Source: Bacteroidales bacterium UBA3388 (lineage in GTDB: Bacteria; Bacteroidota; Bacteroidia; Bacteroidales; P3). Taken from it: 24,349 nucleotides of DNA. Under the pieces are notes generated by a model, which saw nothing but the letters and a program-made list of their open reading frames with translations, was not told where the DNA came from and searched no databases. A program made the position numbers and the translations under genes. The DNA is taken from contig DEPQ01000009.1 in NCBI GenBank assembly GCA_002358855.1, forward strand, positions 1 to 24,349, read 5' to 3'. Positions 20,533-24,349 of the stretch are shown here, in pieces (positions within the stretch are counted from its first letter, which is position 1; every line of letters starts with the position of its first letter).

Positions 20533-21960
20533 ATGACTATGAAATATTTAAGAAAAACTTCGCTATTATTGTTATTTATTGTTTGCAATCTTCAAGTTTT
20601 TGCTCAATATGACATAAAAATAGAAATAACTGACAATAAAGATACTGCACTTATTTTGGGACATTACTATCTTGATAAGACTTACGCTTTTGATACGGCA
20701 TATAATAAGAAAGGGACTTTCACATTCAAGTCCAAAGACAAGAAATTAGATAGTGGAATTTACTTTCTAAGTGATTTAAAAGGGAGATTTGTTGAGATTA
20801 TACTGCAAAACGAAAACAAAGTAAGACTAAAAACAAAGGATTCAAATTGGAATCAAAATATGCAAGTCAAATCAGGTAGCGATGAACTTAAAGCCTACTA
20901 TGAATATATGAAATCTACCGAGCATATACAAGAAATTGCAAAACAATTAAAAGAACAAAAGGTAGAAAAAGCAGTTTACGACAAGGAATTAAAAAAATTA
21001 AACGAACAAAACGATAGCATAAAACAAGCTTTTATTGAAAAATATCCAGATTACTTACTTTCAAAAATATTTAACGCCACAAAACCAATAACAATTCCAG
21101 AATTTTCTGTACCAACCAAAGAAGACGGAACAGCCGATTCAACACAATGGAATGCACAACGTTGGTATTATTACAAGAATCATTATTTTGACAACATAGA
21201 TCTTTCTTGTGCAGGATTATTGCGCACACCTAAGATGGTTTTCTTTCAAAACTATAATCGCTATTGGGAAGATGTGATGAAATACGAAAGAGTTGATTCA
21301 ATAATTGACTATGCCCACAAAGTAATTGAAAGAGCGAAAGATTCAAAAGGAATGAAACGCTTCTTGATTCACAACATAACTGAACGTTATCTTCAAAGTC
21401 CATATATGGGACACGACAAAATCTACGTAGAACTAATAAAAGCCTATTACGAAACAGGAATTGCCGATTGGGTTTCGCCCTCTGATATGGACAAAAACAT
21501 AGAAAGAGCACACAAATGGGAAAACATTCTACTTGGAAAGCAAGTTCCCGACTTAGCATGTATGGATTCCGCAGGCGTTTGGCATAGTACAAAAGAATGC
21601 AATAAAGATTACAAAATCATACTCTTTTGGTCACCCGGTTGTGGTCATTGTTCAGTAGAAGTTCCCAAATATTTAAAATTCTATAACGAAAAGAAAGATA
21701 TATATTCCATTGAGATATATGCAATAAACACCGAAAGCGATCTTGAAGCGTGGAAGAAATTTATCAAAGAAAAAGACTTACAATGGATAAACCTTAACGG
21801 ATTGGTTGCAAACTATGATTGGAGAGAATATTTTGACATAGAAAAAACACCAATTATGTTTGTATTAGACAAAAACAATACAATAGTTGCAAAAAACGTA
21901 CCTGCTGATAATATAGAACAAATAATCAAGGCAATAAAAGAAGGAAAAGTATTATACTAA
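20533..21960 (+). CDS. Thioredoxin-like protein with DUF4369/DUF5106-type N-terminal region
   Basis: A 475-residue exported protein of the TlpA/ResA type found in Bacteroidales. The signal peptide covers residues 1-25 (ends VFAQ). A DUF4369-like beta domain (about 26-115) is followed by a helical DUF5106-like domain (about 120-335; YPDYLLSKIFNA, RTPKMVFFQNY, MDKNIERAHKWEN). The thioredoxin fold (about 336-475) has the active-site Cys370-Gly-His-Cys373 in FWSPGCGHCSVEVP and the cis-Pro in KTPIMFVLD. It likely works as a periplasmic thiol-disulfide reductase or isomerase. The partner is unknown. ATG 20533 or the ATG two codons on (20539) could be used. The paralogue starts 13 bases after the stop. 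Confidence 0.92.
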   Translation: MTMKYLRKTSLLLLFIVCNLQVFAQYDIKIEITDNKDTALILGHYYLDKTYAFDTAYNKKGTFTFKSKDKKLDSGIYFLSDLKGRFVEIILQNENKVRLKTKDSNWNQNMQVKSGSDELKAYYEYMKSTEHIQEIAKQLKEQKVEKAVYDKELKKLNEQNDSIKQAFIEKYPDYLLSKIFNATKPITIPEFSVPTKEDGTADSTQWNAQRWYYYKNHYFDNIDLSCAGLLRTPKMVFFQNYNRYWEDVMKYERVDSIIDYAHKVIERAKDSKGMKRFLIHNITERYLQSPYMGHDKIYVELIKAYYETGIADWVSPSDMDKNIERAHKWENILLGKQVPDLACMDSAGVWHSTKECNKDYKIILFWSPGCGHCSVEVPKYLKFYNEKKDIYSIEIYAINTESDLEAWKKFIKEKDLQWINLNGLVANYDWREYFDIEKTPIMFVLDKNNTIVAKNVPADNIEQIIKAIKEGKVLY

Positions 21961-21973
21961 ATAAAGAAAAGAA

Positions 21974-23320
21974 ATGAAAAGACACATAATTGCCATAATA
22001 TTACCATTGATTGCGAGCCTTAGTCTTTGTTCTCAAACAACAAACTACAAAATCACTCTATGGATTCATCAAATGGAAGACTCTACTCTTTACATTCATT
22101 CCTCTTACGGAGAAAAAGAGAACTTGCTTTTAGACTCTTTGCAAATGAAAGAAGACGGAAGTTTTATCTTAGAGGGCAATTACCGACAAGGAATCGTTGT
22201 TGTATCGACTAAATATCAAAAATTATTTTCATTCATCTTAGATAAAAGTCCTGTTTTCACAATAGACATCTATCCATACGGCTATTATGAGGTCAAAGGC
22301 TGTGAAGAAAATGAACGATACCTTGAATACCAAAAACGAAACAAAGAATTAAAACAACTAACCAATCAATACGAATTAGAAATCAAGAAATACCCAGAAG
22401 ACAAAGACTCCTTAATGGCTTTAATTCATCAAACCAAAGAAAGATTCAACAAATATCAAACAAATTTTTTTGAGAAATATCCTGATAATTTAATGACTTC
22501 ACTAATGAGTTCAATGCAAAACCCAAAGCCAAATCCTGAATACTTTCATCAAGGCAAACTAATAAAAGGCAAAGAGTTAGAATACGCATACGATATTCGC
22601 AAAAGATATTGGCAAAACTTCAATTTCAAAGACCAAAGAATACTTTCGACACCATATTTCTATAAAAAATTCAAAACTTATATTGATAAAATCACAATGC
22701 AAACCTCAGATTCTGTTTATCAAGCAATGGAAGATTTTGTCAATACAGCCACTCAAAAAGGCGACACATTATATTCACGCTATATTATAGACCTTTACCT
22801 AAGCAAACTACCGTTAATGCCATTTTCTTTTAATGAAAATTTATATGTTCAAATCGTTGAGAAAATGATTAACAAGGGAAAAACTCCTTGGTTAAGCCCA
22901 AGCGAAATAGAAACACACAATGTGAACATAGAAGCAATAAAGCCTTTTCTTCCAGGCAAGGAATTTCCGAATATAAATAACTTATATAAAATTGATTCAA
23001 AGTATACTATTATTTATTTCTATTCTTCAACTTGCGAGAGTTGTAAAAAAAACATAGAAGACTTATTTGATTTTTATAATAACTTCTCTAAGAAATACAA
23101 TGCAAATATAATTTCAATAAATGTAGGAGAAAAAACAGAGAAAAATCCTTTTGAGTGGACAAATTGGCAGATAGCACCAGAAATTTTAAAGAAAGAATAC
23201 GGAATTGATATAATTCGTACTCCTGAAATCTATATTTTAGATAGAGATAAAAAAGTTTTAAATAAGACAGTGATTTATTCGCATATCAAAAAAGCGATAG
23301 AGGATTGGGAAAACCTTTAA
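21974..23320 (+). CDS. Thioredoxin-like protein, tandem paralogue with divergent CESC active site
   Basis: A 448-residue paralogue of the preceding gene with the same architecture: signal peptide (residues 1-21), N-terminal beta domain, helical middle domain with RYWQNF and LSTPYFYKKF matching the first protein's WYYYKN and LRTPKMVFFQN, and a C-terminal thioredoxin fold. The active site is Cys354-Glu-Ser-Cys357 (STCESCKKNIEDL) and the cis-Pro lies in RTPEIYILD. The acidic CESC dipeptide differs from the usual CGHC or CPPC and should change the redox potential. The gene starts 13 bases after the first one's stop and is probably co-transcribed. Its stop codon interlocks with the convergent small gene (4-base overlap, TTAA). 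Confidence 0.9.
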   Translation: MKRHIIAIILPLIASLSLCSQTTNYKITLWIHQMEDSTLYIHSSYGEKENLLLDSLQMKEDGSFILEGNYRQGIVVVSTKYQKLFSFILDKSPVFTIDIYPYGYYEVKGCEENERYLEYQKRNKELKQLTNQYELEIKKYPEDKDSLMALIHQTKERFNKYQTNFFEKYPDNLMTSLMSSMQNPKPNPEYFHQGKLIKGKELEYAYDIRKRYWQNFNFKDQRILSTPYFYKKFKTYIDKITMQTSDSVYQAMEDFVNTATQKGDTLYSRYIIDLYLSKLPLMPFSFNENLYVQIVEKMINKGKTPWLSPSEIETHNVNIEAIKPFLPGKEFPNINNLYKIDSKYTIIYFYSSTCESCKKNIEDLFDFYNNFSKKYNANIISINVGEKTEKNPFEWTNWQIAPEILKKEYGIDIIRTPEIYILDRDKKVLNKTVIYSHIKKAIEDWENL

Positions 23321-23532
23321 TCAAAAATATTCATCTGCTTTGGTTTGAATAATTCCAATTGATTTTCAGCCTCAGTCTTTATCGGTTCAACATTTTCCAC
23401 CAAAAAATCGTGCAAAATCTTTTTAACAGCCCTTTTAGGTGTTGTTTTATTTGACAAACAGTACTTTATAAGCAATTTTTCGTCCTTTGCAGACAAGGCA
23501 ATCTTTATATTTTTAGATTTTTGCTTTTTCAT
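23317..23532 (-). CDS. Small basic protein ending in beta-clamp-like motifs
   Basis: A 71-residue protein. The N-terminal part (MKKQKSKNIKIALSAKDEKLLIKYCLSNKTTPKRAVKKILHDFL) resembles a ribbon-helix-helix-like fold, with an initial strand then two helices, which suggests DNA binding. The tail has QLELF, close to the bacterial sliding-clamp pentapeptide consensus QL(S/D)LF, followed nine residues on by a weaker QMNIF. I know similar small Bacteroides proteins but no assigned function. ATG 23532 is preferred over an in-frame TTG at 23550. It shares only the stop region with the convergent thioredoxin-like gene and is divergent from kdsA (52 bases between starts). Confidence 0.68.
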   Translation of the reverse strand: MKKQKSKNIKIALSAKDEKLLIKYCLSNKTTPKRAVKKILHDFLVENVEPIKTEAENQLELFKPKQMNIFD

Positions 23533-23584
23533 TTCTGAAAATTTTCTCAATTTTGTAGATTAAAGTGCGAAAATACAAAAAATA

Positions 23585-24349
23585 ATGGAACTTTATAGAA
23601 AACTAAAAGACAATTCAAATAAATTTTTCTTAATGGCAGGTCCTTGCGTTATTGAAAACGAGCAAATGCCTTTTGAAATATGTGAAAAACTCAAAGAAAT
23701 ATGTGAGCAATTAGATATAGATCTAATATTTAAAGCCTCATATAGAAAAGCAAATCGTTCAAAAATTGATTCATTTAGTGGAATTGGCGATGAAAAAGCC
23801 TTAAAAATCCTTGGCGAAATAAGAAAAAAATACTCCCTTCCTATTGTTACCGACATACACTCGGCAGAAGAAGCAGAATTAGCAGCAGAATACGTAGATA
23901 TTCTTCAAATTCCAGCTTTTCTTTGTCGACAAACAGACCTTTTACTTGCAGCAGCAAAGACAAATAAAATAATAAACATAAAGAAAGGGCAATTCCTATC
24001 GGCTCAATCAATGAAACACGTTGCCGACAAAGTACTTTCTGTTGGTAATGAAAAGATTATTCTAACCGATAGAGGAACAATGTTTGGTTATCAAGACTTA
24101 ATTGTGGATTTTCGTTCAATTCCAATTATGCAATCATTCAATCTCCCTGTTGTAATGGACATTACTCACTCCCTTCAACAGCCTAATCAATCAGAAGGCG
24201 TAAGTGGAGGAATGCCTCAAATGATTTCTACAATTGCAAAAGCAGCAATAGCAGTTGGAGCAAACGGAATATTTATGGAAACCCACCCTAACCCAAGCCA
24301 AGCTTTAAGCGATGGGAAAAATATGCTTGCATTAGACCAAGTAGAAAGC
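23585..24349 (+). CDS. kdsA: 3-deoxy-8-phosphooctulonate synthase (KDO-8-phosphate synthase), partial
   Basis: The start of KdsA, which condenses phosphoenolpyruvate with arabinose-5-phosphate to make KDO-8-P for lipid A-linked core sugar synthesis. The 255 visible codons carry family motifs: FFLMAGPCVIEN near residue 14, FKASYRKANRSKIDSFSG near 49, GDEKALKILGEIR, LQIPAFLCRQTDLLLAAA, IINIKKGQFLSAQSM, ILTDRGTMFGYQDLIVDFR, PVVMDITHSLQQPN and GIFMETHPNPSQALSDGKNML. The frame is open to the window's last base, and only roughly the last 10-20 residues are missing. ATG 23585 gives the expected N-terminus. The gene points away from the small minus-strand gene; no clear promoter was recognised between them. 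Confidence 0.97.
   Translation, partial: MELYRKLKDNSNKFFLMAGPCVIENEQMPFEICEKLKEICEQLDIDLIFKASYRKANRSKIDSFSGIGDEKALKILGEIRKKYSLPIVTDIHSAEEAELAAEYVDILQIPAFLCRQTDLLLAAAKTNKIINIKKGQFLSAQSMKHVADKVLSVGNEKIILTDRGTMFGYQDLIVDFRSIPIMQSFNLPVVMDITHSLQQPNQSEGVSGGMPQMISTIAKAAIAVGANGIFMETHPNPSQALSDGKNMLALDQVES

Noticed and set aside
1..24349. tRNA or rRNA genes
   Set aside because: No cloverleaf-type block or conserved rRNA sequence seen in the intergenic stretches on either strand; the largest gaps are repeat-rich and very AT-rich.

Overview
The window looks like a chromosomal segment of a low-GC Bacteroidota bacterium, most likely Bacteroidales. The evidence is: type IX secretion (T9SS) sorting domains with the YPNPA motif at the C-termini of two proteins; several promoters with the Bacteroidota -7 box TAnnTTTG; thioredoxin-fold proteins with a long Bacteroidales-type N-terminal region; a C69 dipeptidase; and a lipoprotein signal peptide. 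The DNA is very AT-rich and densely packed, with genes often overlapping at their 3' ends. I saw no tRNA, rRNA, CRISPR array, transposase or phage gene. No gene-free stretch exceeds 300 bases; the longest are 9728-9989 and 20319-20532.

Layout. 1-2661: a leader with a hairpin, then two secreted proteins on the plus strand; the second is a T9SS cargo split by a frameshift at an eight-T run. 2781-5471: plus-strand operon of C69 dipeptidase, DUF456 membrane protein and low-molecular-weight phosphotyrosine phosphatase. 5445-6232: a GNAT acetyltransferase (minus) and a small PspC protein (plus) with divergent promoters. 6207-9727: minus-strand pair of WD40 lipoprotein and GH95 fucosidase. 9990-10623: higBA-type toxin-antitoxin pair. 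10634-12563: three minus-strand genes, two of unknown function and one four-helix-bundle protein. 12670-18110: minus-strand block of glmM, a T9SS cargo protein, a GT2 glycosyltransferase and metG. 18171-20318: a ClpB that lacks its N-terminal domain. 20533-23320: two tandem paralogous thioredoxin-like proteins. 23317-23532: a small protein ending in a beta-clamp-like motif. 23585 to the end: kdsA, cut by the window edge.

Functionally the segment mixes housekeeping (metG, glmM, clpB, kdsA), envelope work (glycosyltransferase, periplasmic thiol-disulfide proteins, T9SS cargo, glycan hydrolysis) and a small accessory module (higBA).

The most unusual signal is non-coding. CAAAGAAA/TTTCTTTG half-sites occur at four intergenic loci with an exact 21-bp period. 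At three of the loci the direct copies are followed by an inverted half-site after exactly 10 bases. One of these sites forms a perfect 22-bp inverted repeat. The fixed geometry in otherwise different sequence suggests either a dispersed repeat family or a multi-site binding array.
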